64,000 nucleotides of DNA, from the NCBI GenBank assembly GCA_964030785.1, contig OZ034968.1:67580399-67644398 (forward strand), read 5' to 3'. Shown piece after piece: positions 1-11,850 of the stretch. Source of the DNA: Siderastrea siderea. Lineage: Eukaryota > Cnidaria > Anthozoa > Scleractinia > Rhizangiidae. The notes beneath the pieces are model-generated. The model ran no database searches, was not told the DNA's origin, and worked only from the letters and a program-made list of their open reading frames with translations. Numbering within the stretch: position 1 is the stretch's first letter; each line of letters opens with the position of its first letter. A program made the translations under genes and the position numbers.

Positions 1-75
1 AACTGAGCTACATGGAAAGGACGTGTGCGTTTTTACGTGCAGTAAAACAAGAAAACCACCACTTTTTAATCAAAC

Positions 76-1029
76 CTTTTTCCTTTTTATGGCACAAAGC
101 GTACGAAGTCCTGGTTGAACGGCAAAACCAAACTGTTCCATGACAGGAAAGGTTTTCTGATCGTGTACCAAGACTGTAATCCCCACCATTGGATTCACTG
201 GGTTATCGAGATAACTGTCCCTCTCGACATTCAACAGTAGTTTCAAACCGTTTACTTGACCGGCCATTGTGGCGTTTATTATCGGATGATTATGGCCAGA
301 GTTGAAGGTATAACACTGACCAAACGCAGAGCTGTAAAAAGATGTGAAGTTCTTGGATTCACAAGGCTCGCCATTAATAATGCAAGATTTGAATATCGAA
401 GTTGGAAGTAGCATCTCTTCAATTCGATGGCTAAAGAGGACGAGGAAATGAAGGTGCTCGTCGAAGTAATTGTAACGCCAGGTCAACTCAGGGTTGCTTG
501 TTATTGAAATGTTAGAAAACACCTCATCTGAACTCGTCAACATTTTTTCATATAAGATTAGTTTGTGTACAACATCTTCTCTGGTCCAGTTATTCACCTT
601 TTGCACAAAGTTCATGTACTTTCGCTTATTGAAATAATTGTAGTTGCAGAGTGTCACGGCGGGAAATGGTAGATTCTCGGCTTTGTCAGCTGTCTTTGTT
701 GTTATTTTCGTGTGAAATGGTCGATTGTCAAATGAATCCACCGACTGATAAACTTGATAGACACAGTATCCAAACGATAACATAAGAGCCAGAGTCCAGA
801 ACATTCTTCTGAAAACGTTGCCAGTGAAAAGAAATCGAGCGCCGTGCAGGGTAGTGTTCTCCATGAACGAACTCAGGCTTTCAGGTGCACTTTGCCAGCT
901 TTCGTTAGATTTCGCCGTTATGTTGCCAGCTGCCATCTCGCCAGTAGCGTGTTCTTCAACATGTAAACTTTTAATCTTATTTCCTCGTAGTTTAAACGCC
1001 ATCATTTCAATCTTGTCGCTTTTTATCAT
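76..1029 (-). CDS. DEG/ENaC (ASIC-like) channel, N-terminal exon, partial
   Basis: This encodes the N-terminal 318 residues of a degenerin/ENaC/ASIC-type sodium channel subunit. Visible in order: a cytoplasmic N-terminus with the gating HG pair in TTLHGARF (about residues 59-66), TM1 around residues 76-95, the post-TM1 family motif FPAVTLCN (122-129), extracellular N-glycosylation sequons, and the beta-strand region ending PGLRTLCAIKRKK. The frame stops three bases after an AAG|GTTTGA splice donor at 75/74, so the exon most likely ends at 76. The remaining extracellular cysteine-rich part and TM2 would lie in exons beyond the left edge. The start is the ATG at 1027-1029; a later Met-Met pair (residues 9-10) is an alternative. 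The family forms trimeric channels gated by protons, peptides or force; the ligand cannot be told here. A decayed copy lies at 23199-23494. Confidence 0.85.
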
Positions 1030-1880
1030 CAGATGTAATGTTTGCCTTTAGCTGACTTGGCTTCAACTGAACCTTTTTAAGCTTGTAATAAGTTAATTAT
1101 TGATAAAGGAAGGAAATTAAATTTTGCGACGATTATTAATATTAGTTTTATCTTATAAATGCGAATATGGACAATTTGAAATAAGAGCGAAAAATGGGAG
1201 AAAAAGAAGAGAAACAAACCCCTCAGTTTTGTTTGTGCCAAAATAAAGAAAATAAGCTTAAAAACAACTGTGTTTCGTTATTCAAACAAAACACTGAGTT
1301 CATTAATGGTTCAAACAGTGTTCCACACGAAAAAAACAGTAAGCACATACTCCAAAGTAATTAAACAGCAATGCACCCTGCAGTTCATATTTGATGTTTG
1401 TTTGTTTATATGTATATCACCAAGCCTTTCCTCCTCCATACCAGGCTAAAAAATGGAACAAACATTAATTTAAAAGTTCGCTGTATTTTAAAGTTAATAA
1501 ACCAATACGTTGTCACCCATAACATACCAATTCTTAATATGACTTTGGATAACTCGCGAGCCTGAGCTAGTGGGGGGAGGGGGGAGGGAGCAATCCCCTC
1601 TACAGGAGATACAGATAGTGTACACCTAGGTAATCCAGTTAGAACCATAGACTCTTGATAAGTCCAATAGAAGTCAACTGTTACACTTACAGACTATGCT
1701 GCGAATGATTTCAAATATGAGGAGTTTTTGCACTCTGAATACATAAACCATATTTTTACAATTATTTATATTATGGCGTATTTTTAATCTTTTTATAACT
1801 ATCCTTGAAACGTTTTTATTTAGAAGAGTCCCCAATTAGTTTCAACGAAACTAAATCAATCGATACTGAAATAAGGGTTT

Positions 1881-1915
1881 TTCTTTCTTCCTTCCTTCCT
1901 TCCTTCCTTCCTTTC
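1881..1915. repeat. TTCC microsatellite
   Basis: Tandem CTTC/TTCC tetranucleotides, about eight units. They are absent from the matching position of unit 2 (around 23960), so the array grew in unit 1 or was lost from unit 2 after the duplication. Confidence 0.85.
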
Positions 1916-3851
1916 TATCTACCTTCTTAATGCTTCTTTCTTTCTTTCCTTTCTTCCTTTACTATATTTTGTAGATATAATTTTGTCTTGTGGTCCAAAA
2001 AGGTTTTTTGTCCATTATTGCCTAAAATATAGGGTAGGTTTGCCTAAGGAGTAGATTTTTGCAATTTTGTCGTGGAAAGGGGACAGATTCAGGGAATTGT
2101 GTCTCAGCAGAGGGTCTGAAAAAATAACTGATATATTTTGGTCTGAAACCGGGTGAGGATAGTTACAACCTCAGGGCGACAACCCCTTGATTCGCCTTCA
2201 GCAAAGTATTACTTAAATCGCTTTCGTTTCTGTGTAAATCTGGTTTTCAAATGTTTTCATTTGACCGAACAGCCTCGACTAAAAATATCACCGAAGAAAG
2301 CTATAAAATTTAACAGAAAGAAGATTTTAAGAAAACTGTTGCTAAGACAACCGCTATTAACTCTAAGTTAAAATTAAGATTCGCACTGAGCGTTTTTCCC
2401 GAAGCAAAAAACAGATGTAGCTTAAAATATTTATATAATAAGAAAAAAGACAATTATTGGTTGAATGAATGAGGGAAATGGTTCAGTACTTTAATTTTGA
2501 CACGTAACTGGAATTAATTCATGCATGAAGTCACTGGTTATTTGAGGCTCTGAAATGCTTTTTTTCCGTTAGTTTCAGATTCAGCAGCGCAACACAAGAG
2601 CTTGAAACTGAAAGTTTATTCTTATTCTTACAGTCTGACAGAAATGTTTCAGTAGGCCCAATAGATCTTATGCAGCTAATGTCAGCAACTCAGAATTCTT
2701 CCCCAAGCCTCATTTGTAGAAAACTTTTAGCGAACATTTGGCAACTTGACAATTTGATGCTTTGGGAGTTCGTTAATGAGAAACACCTGGAAAGCGAGGC
2801 TTGGGGGTGAAATTAGTTAGTGTGACGTCCTGACAACAAGGAATTGAACTTGTCATTTGAAAGCGGCCTGACTGTGTGACAGATGAAATGGGTTATTATT
2901 AGGTAGGTTTTTTAAAATTTAATTATTTATTTATTTCTCAAAGAAACACACTAGCACATCTTTACAAAATAAAATAATGACGACACAGAATGGTACCTTA
3001 CCCGTGTTTGAATACTACCGTTTCAAATGTTTAATTTTTAATGTCATTCTGCAAAGAAAACTGTGTCATTCAAATTTTCGATGATCTTCAGCCTCATTTA
3101 AAATATTAATACAGATTAAGGCCAAGTGGTCATGGGATGTAAATGAGAAAATGGCTGAATAAGTTATTGTTTTGGCGCCAAAAAATTGGCCGTAAAAAAC
3201 GAGGTGGACGTAATATATATAGATAGGCTAGCTTAAGAGCAGAGGTCCTCAAAACCCTTGCTGTAAGGAATCCTGCATTGTTTTATAACTTGATACGTAG
3301 TCTCTGAATAACGTTCTAGATCAAATAATACCCAAGTAGTCGCTAACCTAGTGTTTTGATTTGAGACTGAAATAATAAGTAAGTTATCACCAGCTTACTC
3401 TTAATTTGTATTCGTATGTATCGGCATAAAATCATATCAAAGCACGTTTAAACTTGAAATAAAAAGAAGATGGCGTCAATGAATTTCAGTTTAGGCTCAG
3501 GCAATAAGATAACCAATTCGAGGCAAATCTTCACATTCACAGCTCAACAATGAGCAAAATGAAGTGGAAATGCAGAGATAGAGTCGTGTGATGGACCTTT
3601 GTCAAGGTGTTTACTGAATCTCATCCTGTACAATATTAGCGGGAGTCGACTCTGATCACATGTCGTATTTTTAACGAGGTAACCCTTCCGTGTGAATAGC
3701 AAACGTTAAACAAAGTAATACAAACTTTTTGCGCTGACCCGTTCGCGCCATTTTCGAGGGTGGGCGCCAGCAGAGAGACTGGATGAAGAGAAACCATTCG
3801 GGTAAAGATAGCGGCTATAACATTTTCCGGTATACGTTAATAAGGCCATCT

Positions 3852-3922
3852 AACCTCGTTCCCAGGGTCTCTCTTCTTTCGCTCCCGGGGACGGGAAGAA
3901 GAGGGACCCTGGGAACGAGGTT
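3852..3922. mobile_element. 71-bp foldback element, CCTCGTTCCCAGG family
   Basis: An almost perfect hairpin. AACCTCGTTCCCAGGG at the left is answered by CCCTGGGAACGAGGTT at the right with only a short loop. The paralogous site in unit 2 has the same hairpin (26134-26204), so this insertion predates the duplication. A third member at 55091-55162 has a clear 9-bp target duplication, which marks the family as mobile. Confidence 0.7.
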
Positions 3923-4769
3923 GTAGCCGCCACGAAACAGATATCGTTTTTACCTTGAAGACAGTTCCTAGAGAGACTCTTTTCTCACGTATCTTCACAA
4001 TCTAGTAAATTTTTCGCTGGAAGTCAAGCGCTCGTATGTATAAGCTTAAGCTTATATTTTTGTCGTAGCGGTGCTAGCTTTCGCTGGCCAAAAACATCTG
4101 TTGAGTTAAAACTTGGGATAGTTCGGTGTACAAGGGAAAGATAATTGTAAAAGATGGTAGCCAAAATTAAAGCCACGGAAAAACTTGCCTGAACTGTAGG
4201 CTATAAAGCTAAAACAGCATGCGTACCCCTCAGGAAACGAAAGTTTTTCTTGCTTTATTCGTCACGAAGTATAAAATTGATTTTTTTTTGTCGTTATCTA
4301 AATAAATGTGCAGAATGTAATCTTAGATTACGGCATTCTTGCATCATATCGCAGTACGGGAGTGAAGAGTTTTCTACAACTATGTCTGTGAATAAAATTT
4401 AAATGATTTCAGAAATAAAAAGCTCCGCGTAACGGCGGATTCGTTGCAAAAAGAAAGAAACCGTATATTAACAAATCATACATGACTTTGAGAGCTGAAG
4501 GTTTATTTGATTAGCCGATTCACTAATTCGCGAGCCAGCTGTTTGAAATATCCCTTGAGTAGTAGTCGGGTTTATATGTTGAATTGCTCTTTGGTTTCCT
4601 ATTTACCACGTCCACATGCGAGGATACTGGAAATAAAAACCCATTACAAAGTTAAGGAAGGAGGTGATGAATAGGAGGTACAAAAATCAAACCGAAACAA
4701 AAAAAAAAAAAAAGAAAAGAAAGAAAGGAAAAAGCAAAAAGAAAAAAATCGAATAGACAAAAGTAGTGA

Positions 4770-4852
4770 AGCTGTGAGGTTTGAACTCGCCCCACATGAA
4801 AAAGAAAAACCAGCAAGAAATACGCTCTCGCGTCTATCCACTACGCCACCAA
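4770..4852 (-). repeat. tRNA-like SINE head or tRNA pseudogene
   Basis: On the minus strand, TGGCGTAGTGG (4848-4838) fits a pol III A box and GAGTTCAAACC (about 4788-4778) fits a B box, followed by a T-rich tract that could end transcription. The spacing between the boxes is long for a normal tRNA and no clean cloverleaf forms, so this is better read as a tRNA-derived SINE or pseudogene. The same element sits at the matching place in unit 2 (28126-28205). Confidence 0.45.
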
Positions 4853-6156
4853 AACAAAACTGAAATATTGGTGGTTATTTTATGTACATAAACTTTGTTA
4901 TAATGCAGTTTGCCTTGACATCGTAGGCATGGAAATGGTTATATTACTCCACGTAGAACAGTATAGGTTTCTTGAGTACTTAATAAATGTTTCTTTGAAG
5001 TTGATTGTCGCTTGCAATGCCGTTCTCAATATTGTGTTCAGTGTGTTCTGACATTTGGGAAGGATGCGGAGAAATGATGGGCTTTCCATTCAAATGGGGG
5101 CAAAAATAACTTTCGTTGAGTCTTGTCATCGGGCATTTTTAGCCTTTTTCTCTTTTAAAAAATAAATTAAGCTAATTTGTAGACTTTTGGCTGAACTCCT
5201 GGTTATTAAACACAGACAAACTTGTGTTTTGAAAGTTTTAGAGGGAAGCGTATTCCTTGATTTCTTGCATGCAGGATGCAGAGTTTCTAGAGACCTCGCG
5301 AAAAGAAACTCCCGGCGTACTTCTTTGCAGTTGAAACAGCGGTTGTATAGAGAAACTCGACGATCACAAGTGCTTTTCTTCAACTTTGTAAACAATGCCG
5401 CCCAGCGATGAAAGAAAAACTGCCGTTGTAATTGTTGAAAATCGTGATAAAAAGTCCAACGTTTAATAAAATGAACCAAAACAACGGTTTCCATGGCGGT
5501 CCACATTTTGTTTATGCTTTGTTTTTACGCACTGTCTTACGTTTTTATTTATAAAGAACACACTGAAATAAGAATAACTCAGCGGTATTTTATTTAGGGA
5601 CTTTAGGATCTACCATTAACACAAACTAAGTTGCTCTAAATGCTGTTTCCTTGTGAAATCTCACCTAGTGCAAGCGGCGAAGGTGCCCACTAAGAGGTTT
5701 TTTCACTCACATTCAGGTCCGGGAATTATTATGTTGATCCAAATGTTTAGAAATAAAACAAGGGATCTTTTATAGAGATGTACTGTACATCCTTTTTACT
5801 TAACGCCTCAAAAAAGATGGTTTAGACTTAAGTGTTTGTTCGAGGGTAGTCCCCCATTTTTCACTACAAGTAAACGCGCGAGTATTCAGACACTTCAAAC
5901 GTTTTACATGAAGTATGGTACAAGGGAGGTCGATCGTTGTACGGTCACGTGACGCAGAGACCATCAAAATTGACCAGCATGGATATATTTTTTGTATGAG
6001 TAGCGTGCTCCGCTCTTCGGCCTTTGGCCCCTATGAGCTCCGCTATTACCTGGTAATCTGGTTCCCAATTTCCTGCTCAGGTTCAAATCCCATTTCTTAA
6101 CTGTAGTTTTGTCAAAATGCCATTCCCAATGACAGTAGTTTGATGAGCGTGTCGAT

Positions 6157-7074
6157 TTACTGCCCTTGAGTAAGACAGAAAAGTTGCCTCAGAGTTTGTT
6201 TAGTTGCGGCTCTGATCTCACTCTGACGATAACAGTAAAACAACGGATTCAAAGACGAATTCAGAAGTACAAAGGAATAAAGAAAGGAATGGGTCAAGAA
6301 ATTTGACCCGTTAAATTCACGAGCAAGATAGATTGAAGATACAGGGTAAGGAACGTAACAAAGAAGAAAAACAAGTAATATAATAAAGGTGTTGACGACA
6401 GATTTTCTGAATCTGGCCATGTTGAATTGGTGCGCCTGTGTATGAAACTGATCTTGAATCTGAGCCTGGTGATGCCGTACGACTTGGTAAATTTTGATCC
6501 ACATGAACAAAACTGTGACAAGACAAACTGATAACAGGGCAGCCGTCGCCGCAGCTAGAGCTTCAAAACTACGAATCCATGCCAGTAAGTGCAATCCACT
6601 TATGATCCATAGGCAAGCAATTACTACTTTTGCTCTTGTTTGGGTCACAACTTCTTCATATCGTAGATGAAAATATATCGCTAAATACCGGTCAATGGTT
6701 ATTGCTGTTATACTGAGCAAAGTGACATCTGTTAGATAGATGGCTACAACGAGTTTTGTGGACACAAGGAAACACGGGACAGCTTTGCTCTTGAGAAACA
6801 AACTGGTATGAACCCCGATGAAAATTGGCTCACATATGAATCCAACACATAAATCAGAAACAGCAAGGCCGCACACTAAAATCAACGAGGGCGAGTTTAA
6901 ATTGGAGCTCCGCCATTTTGACACAAGAACCAAAAGGTTTCCCAATGTAGCAGTTATGGAGAAAATGATATTGAAAATAACATTTATGATTAACGCCTTC
7001 GAGTTTTCAGCCAAAGTTTTCTGGACTTCTCGATCGAGGCAGAAATGCTCGTTTGAGACGTATTCTTCGTCCAT
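6157..7074 (-). CDS. Class A (rhodopsin-like) orphan GPCR, intact, 305 aa (GPCR-1)
   Basis: A single-exon seven-helix receptor at the plasma membrane. Landmarks: GN in TM1 (N46), LAVSDL in TM2 (D74), DRY at 128-130 within DRYLAIYFHLRY, the TM4 tryptophan (W156), CYVP in TM6 (239-242, in place of CWxP) and NPLFY in TM7 (276-280). A short helix-8 tail follows. TM5 lacks the usual proline and the second extracellular loop is very short, as in the adenosine/melanocortin-like cnidarian orphan group. Starts at an ATG (7072-7074) and is full length. The ligand is unknown; G-protein coupling is inferred from the DRY and NPxxY motifs. GPCR-2 lies about 1.9 kb away in divergent orientation. Its duplicate at 29614-31547 is a pseudogene. 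Confidence 0.9.
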   Translation of the reverse strand: MDEEYVSNEHFCLDREVQKTLAENSKALIINVIFNIIFSITATLGNLLVLVSKWRSSNLNSPSLILVCGLAVSDLCVGFICEPIFIGVHTSLFLKSKAVPCFLVSTKLVVAIYLTDVTLLSITAITIDRYLAIYFHLRYEEVVTQTRAKVVIACLWIISGLHLLAWIRSFEALAAATAALLSVCLVTVLFMWIKIYQVVRHHQAQIQDQFHTQAHQFNMARFRKSVVNTFIILLVFLLCYVPYPVSSIYLAREFNGSNFLTHSFLYSFVLLNSSLNPLFYCYRQSEIRAATKQTLRQLFCLTQGQ

Positions 7075-8926
7075 CTTGTTAGTTAAATGCCTTCTTTAAT
7101 TAAATTACAAATCGCCTTTCGTGGATGAAGTTCAATGATTTTAAAGGCTTTAATTTCGCCAGTCCCACCAACACTTGACATGAACGAAAAATCCCACGGT
7201 GTGACGGTGTAATAAACCATAAAAATGAACGCTCTTTTGGAGAAACACTTCCCTATGGTGCCGTTTGTCATTTCAATATTTGTTTTAACAAATTAAATTT
7301 CGTGTTATTCTTAGTGCTGATGGAAGTGAAAAGATTAATAGTCTGTCAATGCGTGAGGTTATATTTCAGTACATGTTAAGCGTTGAGATGTGATCAGTAT
7401 TATTGACTTGAGCTGTAATCAGAATTACATTTACAATTAAAAGTTTTTATAATTTCCAAGATGAATCATGGGCATCCATCGAGGATCGCCTCTGTAGTGT
7501 TTCTTGGAAATGAACCATTGTACGTTGTCAGCGTTTCAAAAAATTCTTAAGATAAAGTTAATATTTAATGTTTAGAAACATAAAGATGAAATTGAAAGTT
7601 AAATGAAGTATTACAGCAGCTGCCGTTTTTTGTTCATTTACAGCGAAATGCTGATATCCCGGGGTACATGATATACAAAAAGGAGATGAACAATATTCAG
7701 AAGTCCTCAAACGCACTGCCATAGGTCGCAAAACAAATTCTATAGTTGTTCTTATTAAATTTTTCACGCTGTTAATTTACTTTTAAGAAAGCGGATCTCT
7801 AATTCACTATTTATGCTGATGAAAAATAAATGATGCTAGGTAAATTAAAAGGAACAATTCCACGGTCTGTGACTGATGTTTCCGTCCAAGTAAGTACTAA
7901 AAAAAGAAGTTGTCATTTCTTTCAAATTGACTATGATTGCTATAGGTTATATAATATGCAAAACGTTCACAACGTAATTGCATTTAAAAATGGGTGTAGG
8001 CAGAATGCAATACATTTATTTAGTTTTTTTTTTTGATCGAGGGTCGAGGCACCTTAAATCAAAGCGATGCAAGGCTAAACCGAGAAGTCTTTTACCACAC
8101 CGATACCATTTCTAATCAACTTTGGTAGTCTTGTTGTTTTATTATATTTATAACACAATTGAACGAAAGGTAAGGCTAATTAAAAATTGGAGTTTAAATG
8201 TGAAAAGAAAAGTTGCAATAGGATTTTCATGTACCAGTCAGGTTGTATGAATGACTGCAGAGCGCAACGATCGATTTGGAGTCTAAAACATTATGGTGAA
8301 ACATTTGATGATTTGTTGGGTACTGATGCCCGACGGGCTTCTCAAATTTATACTGACATTACAGTGTGTGGGTTCGATATAGACGGAGTATCGTAATATT
8401 CAAAGAGAAATACCCTACTTACGAGCCAGATTGCGGCATACAGCGAAAGGTCAACGGCATGAATAATGGTATGATTCATCGCTCAGATCGGTTTTCATTT
8501 GAGTGTCCTAAAACCAAATTAAAACCAATGCAGTAACTCTGACCAATCACAGCAAAGGCAAACAACACTGTGAACCAATCAGAACTCGAAGCAAATACAA
8601 TTAACTGGCGCTAAGAGCGAAAAACGCGTGCAACCAAGTCATGATGGGTTGTGTCCTTCTTATAATTGGTCGATATAGTGGTGCGTCGCCTTTCAACGAA
8701 ACACAAAGCAAAGTAAAGCAAAGACGAATTACTTTCGACACTAAATCGAAAACTGCTGTATTATCTTGTATTACTGCTCATCTGAAGTATAAGGTAGTGC
8801 TGAAAGCTACGTAAAGAAGCAGCCCTTCGACAAGAAAAATCGCTGTAAAGTGACTGATTGTTTTCATTCCAAGTGAACGAGGACGAAAAGCGAGGGTTTA
8901 AAAGTGACTTTGTTAATATTCAAACA
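7075..8926. other. Shared upstream region of divergent GPCR-1 and GPCR-2
   Basis: This is the head-to-head spacer between the two receptors and should hold both promoters. No TATA box or other definite element can be called. It aligns with 31548-33477 of unit 2. Small open frames inside are not conserved as proteins between the units. Confidence 0.5.
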
Positions 8927-9886
8927 ATGTCTGCTACGTGTGGTAACAAATCATGTGACTTGCGAGAAGTTGTTTGCCAACGATTCCTTGGAGATCTTGT
9001 TCGCGAGAATCCTGAACTTCTCATGATAAACATTGGTGTTCACATATTGAACAGCTTTACTGCCACGTTTGGAAATCTGTTAATCATGGTTACAATATGG
9101 CGGACACCCGCTCTCCATATCCCTTCAAATGCACTGCTGTTTAGTTTGGCTTTGTCCGATTTCTTCGTTGGTTGTATAGCCCAACCAATGTTCATCAAAG
9201 CTCAAGTACTCGTTTACAATAATGACGAGATGGAAATGTGCAGTCTGAATTTGGCAACTGCTTTTATAAACATTTTCCTAATTATAGTCACTTTTCTTGT
9301 GATAACCGTTATAAGCGTCGACAGATACCTAGCAATACATTTTCATCTACGATATCGAGAAATCGTTACGGATACAAGAATACAAATCTGTATTTTTGCC
9401 ACCTGGGTAGCAGGTGGTGCCATTTCAGCGATCTCATTTTTTGCCACGAGGATTTTTCAGTGGACTTTAATTATAGCAGGCATGATCTGCCTTTTAATAG
9501 CTTCATATATCTGGATAAGAATTTATCTCGTTGTGAAGCATCACCAAGCGCAGATTCAACACCAAGTTAATATTCACATAGCACAAGACCAACAGTTCAA
9601 CATGTTAAGATTTAGAAAATCTGCCAATAGATGCATGTTGCTTATATTTCTCTATTTGCTTTGCTATCTTCCCCAAATTACATTTTTGGTGTGTTTGTTA
9701 TTTAATGTGAATACGAGGAGTTGCTTTGTAGGGTATTATTTCTGCTATACTTTTGTAGCGGTAAATTCATCTTTGAATCCGCTGGTGTACTGCTGGCGTC
9801 ATCGTGATATTCGCACAGCTGCGAAACAATTCTTGATGAAATTAAGTTGGCACGCACAGGTTCAGGAAATTCACCTAACGAATTAA
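8927..9886 (+). CDS. Class A orphan GPCR, intact, 319 aa (GPCR-2)
   Basis: A single-exon rhodopsin-like receptor of the same group as GPCR-1. Landmarks from the chosen start: N50 in TM1, LALSDF in TM2 (D78), DRY at 132-134, CYLP in TM6 (246-249) and NPLVY in TM7 (284-288), then a helix-8 segment and a short tail. The open frame can be extended 23 codons upstream, but only to a TTG. The first ATG, at 8927, gives a length typical of the family. An AATAAA at 9885-9890 overlaps the stop codon and is a plausible poly(A) signal. The ligand is unknown. The damaged duplicate lies at 33478-34025. Confidence 0.9.
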   Translation: MSATCGNKSCDLREVVCQRFLGDLVRENPELLMINIGVHILNSFTATFGNLLIMVTIWRTPALHIPSNALLFSLALSDFFVGCIAQPMFIKAQVLVYNNDEMEMCSLNLATAFINIFLIIVTFLVITVISVDRYLAIHFHLRYREIVTDTRIQICIFATWVAGGAISAISFFATRIFQWTLIIAGMICLLIASYIWIRIYLVVKHHQAQIQHQVNIHIAQDQQFNMLRFRKSANRCMLLIFLYLLCYLPQITFLVCLLFNVNTRSCFVGYYFCYTFVAVNSSLNPLVYCWRHRDIRTAAKQFLMKLSWHAQVQEIHLTN

Positions 9887-9890
9887 TAAA
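9885..9890 (+). terminator. Candidate poly(A) signal of GPCR-2
   Basis: A canonical AATAAA hexamer overlapping the stop codon, followed by T-rich sequence. If used, the 3' UTR would be only a few dozen bases. Confidence 0.4.
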
Positions 9891-10236
9891 ATAATTTAAT
9901 GCTTCGTTATTAAAACTTTTATTTTTTCGAGTAAAACAGGGTGCAGGGTACGATGTACATGTCTAGTAATTCAATTTCCCAAAACATTTTTATCCTATTC
10001 CAGTTACTGAGTTAAGGCTTCAGACGTTGTTGTTCTGTTTTGCTTTTGACGTATAACCTGTTTTTATCCTTAACCGTCACCAACAAACCTTTATAGACTG
10101 TAGATCTTTTGCAATGGGAATGACGTTAACATTAACAATCACTATCCTAAGCAGTGGCGTACCTGCCTTTCAGCCAATTAAACCGGGCTAACAAGTTGCC
10201 AGGTGTTTTGCTTAGGCTCATCCGTCATTCTGAGGA
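9891..10236. other. 3' flank of GPCR-2 up to the TTAA insertion site
   Basis: No gene seen. The part from about 10020 on aligns with 34676-34890 of unit 2, which places the edge of the large insertion at 10236/10237. Confidence 0.6.
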
Positions 10237-11056
10237 TTAACCCTATTAAGACCGGGCTTTTTACGACCTTCTGGGACCGGAGGGGGGGGGGGATTAGTAA
10301 CTTAAGTATTCGTGCTAATTCTAATCACTACAGATACTGTGATATCATTGTGATGTCGTTGTGATATGACGTAATTATGGCGTCATTTATACGATTTTAT
10401 TGTCCAAATTAAATATTTCCATCAGGTTTGAATGCGTATTTACAAAACTTTAACAGCAGCATGTCCATACCCTTCCAATGTCTCTAAAGTACTGACGTCA
10501 TTATGACGTAGTGAGTATGGAACTGATAACCAATCAATACATATGTCATAAACAAAGGATTTAATGTTCTGCAAAAATTTTCACGGATCGATGTTTGCTT
10601 AAACGCTAACGAGTTAAGTCATTTTGTCACCATAGTCATAGCTACGTCATAAACGTAGACTCAATGTTTCACTTAGAAGCTCTAAAGCAATAAATTTACT
10701 GAATACTGTACCTGAAGAAGTAAAAATACTTTTGTTGGGTATAAAGGGCATCCATAATATATTTTCTGAATGTATTTCTGGAAGACATGAAATTAAGCAG
10801 ATAAATTTTTATTAGAGAAAAAAATGTCCATTTTGGTGTCCGCCATCTTGGATCCGCCATCTTGACGGTTTCTTTAATTTCATCTGCTTCATTTAATAAA
10901 CAAGAAAATGAAGCCAGTTGATCGTAAAAAGTTTATTTAATTAATTAACAATGACATACACTTGAAATTTATGGCGAATAGTTAATTTATAGCGAGAAAT
11001 CACCGTTTTTTCTGTTGACCTGCACCGTTCCGCTTTGCTCCGCTTTGAGCATTTCC

Positions 11057-11073
11057 GTACCGGGTGTACCGAG
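11057..11073 (-). repeat. Two-unit seed of the 9-bp minisatellite
   Basis: GTACCGGGTGTACCGAG is, on the minus strand, two units of the CGGTACACT-type repeat that forms the large array at 19409-20095 in the same insertion. Confidence 0.5.
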
Positions 11074-11187
11074 CCAATCACATCACAGGTTTTCTCGAGG
11101 GAGAACTCTAATGTATAACAATCGTGACAGGTCTGCAAAGACTCCCTACTGTGGATTTTTGTTTGCGACGTGTAAGTTACTGTGCCT

Positions 11188-11850
11188 TCAAAGCTTTGCT
11201 CTCACGAGCATGTCTTTTTATAGCGATTTGTCTCTCTTGTATGATATAATAGCAGGCTTTTTGAAAATAGTCCCCGGCAATGACTGATTTTGAATTAAGC
11301 TCTATTTGTGCATCAATATATTTTTTAGGTTTTTAACTCCTGGATGATATGTCGTGACAAATGGTAATATTTGCTTGTGAGTCTTTTTCTTTTGTTTCAA
11401 AGCCGACTGTCTTCCGGCGAAGGAGACTTCAGATAATATTCTCTCCACGTTTTTAGGGTATCCACGTGCGAGAAGACGTGTTTTGAAATTAGGGAGAGAT
11501 TCCTGGAAATTTTTTCCCGAGAAATTTGTTCGTAGAAGTCTAATAGCTTCGCCTTTGATAAAACCTCTTTTGACACCTGATGGGTGACAGGAGGTGTAAT
11601 GTGTGTACTGAAATATTTCAGTCGGTTTATAATGAGTTTCTGTGTCAAGAATAGGGTCTTTTTGGAATCGTTCTCCTTTATAAACAACTGTGTCAAGGGA
11701 TGTGATTTCCTTGTCTGAAATTTCAGCTGTAAATTTTATTGTTGGATGAAAACTGTTTGCTTGTTCAAGAAATAAATCTATTTCTTGTTTGTCGATGTCC
11801 CATAGAGATGTCCCGTCATCGATGAAACGTTTCCATACTGTAGGTTTCGT
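11188..11850 (-). pseudogene. Penelope-like element reverse transcriptase, 3' fragment with stops
   Basis: The minus-strand reading matches the distal part of Penelope-like reverse transcriptases. VWKRFIDDG carries the catalytic Asp-Asp pair, followed by HPTIKFT, an HYKPTE segment, SCHPSGVKRGFIKGEA and LPFVTTYHP. After a stop at 11302-11304 the same frame continues with family-like sequence (SLIQNQ, AIISYKR, DMLVRAKL) broken by further stops. The fingers half of the RT is missing upstream and no GIY-YIG domain is readable downstream. The open frame extends to 12066, but its first 74 codons look unrelated. This is a dead 5'-truncated copy. Confidence 0.75.

Larger units (their letters stand above)
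1030..6156. other. Intergenic stretch of duplication unit 1
   Basis: I see no convincing gene between the channel exon and GPCR-1. Almost all of it aligns by eye with 23495-29613 in unit 2. It holds a TTCC microsatellite, a CCTCGTTCCCAGG hairpin and a tRNA-like head, listed separately. A short inverted repeat (CCCCAAGCCTC near 2702, GAGGCTTGGGG near 2798) is also present in unit 2. The open frame at 5126-5506 is not preserved in the unit 2 copy and is not called. Confidence 0.6.

Noticed and set aside
5126..5506. 126-codon minus-strand frame in unit 1
   Set aside because: The paralogous region in unit 2 (28640-28963) does not keep the same frame or ends, so it is not under coding constraint.
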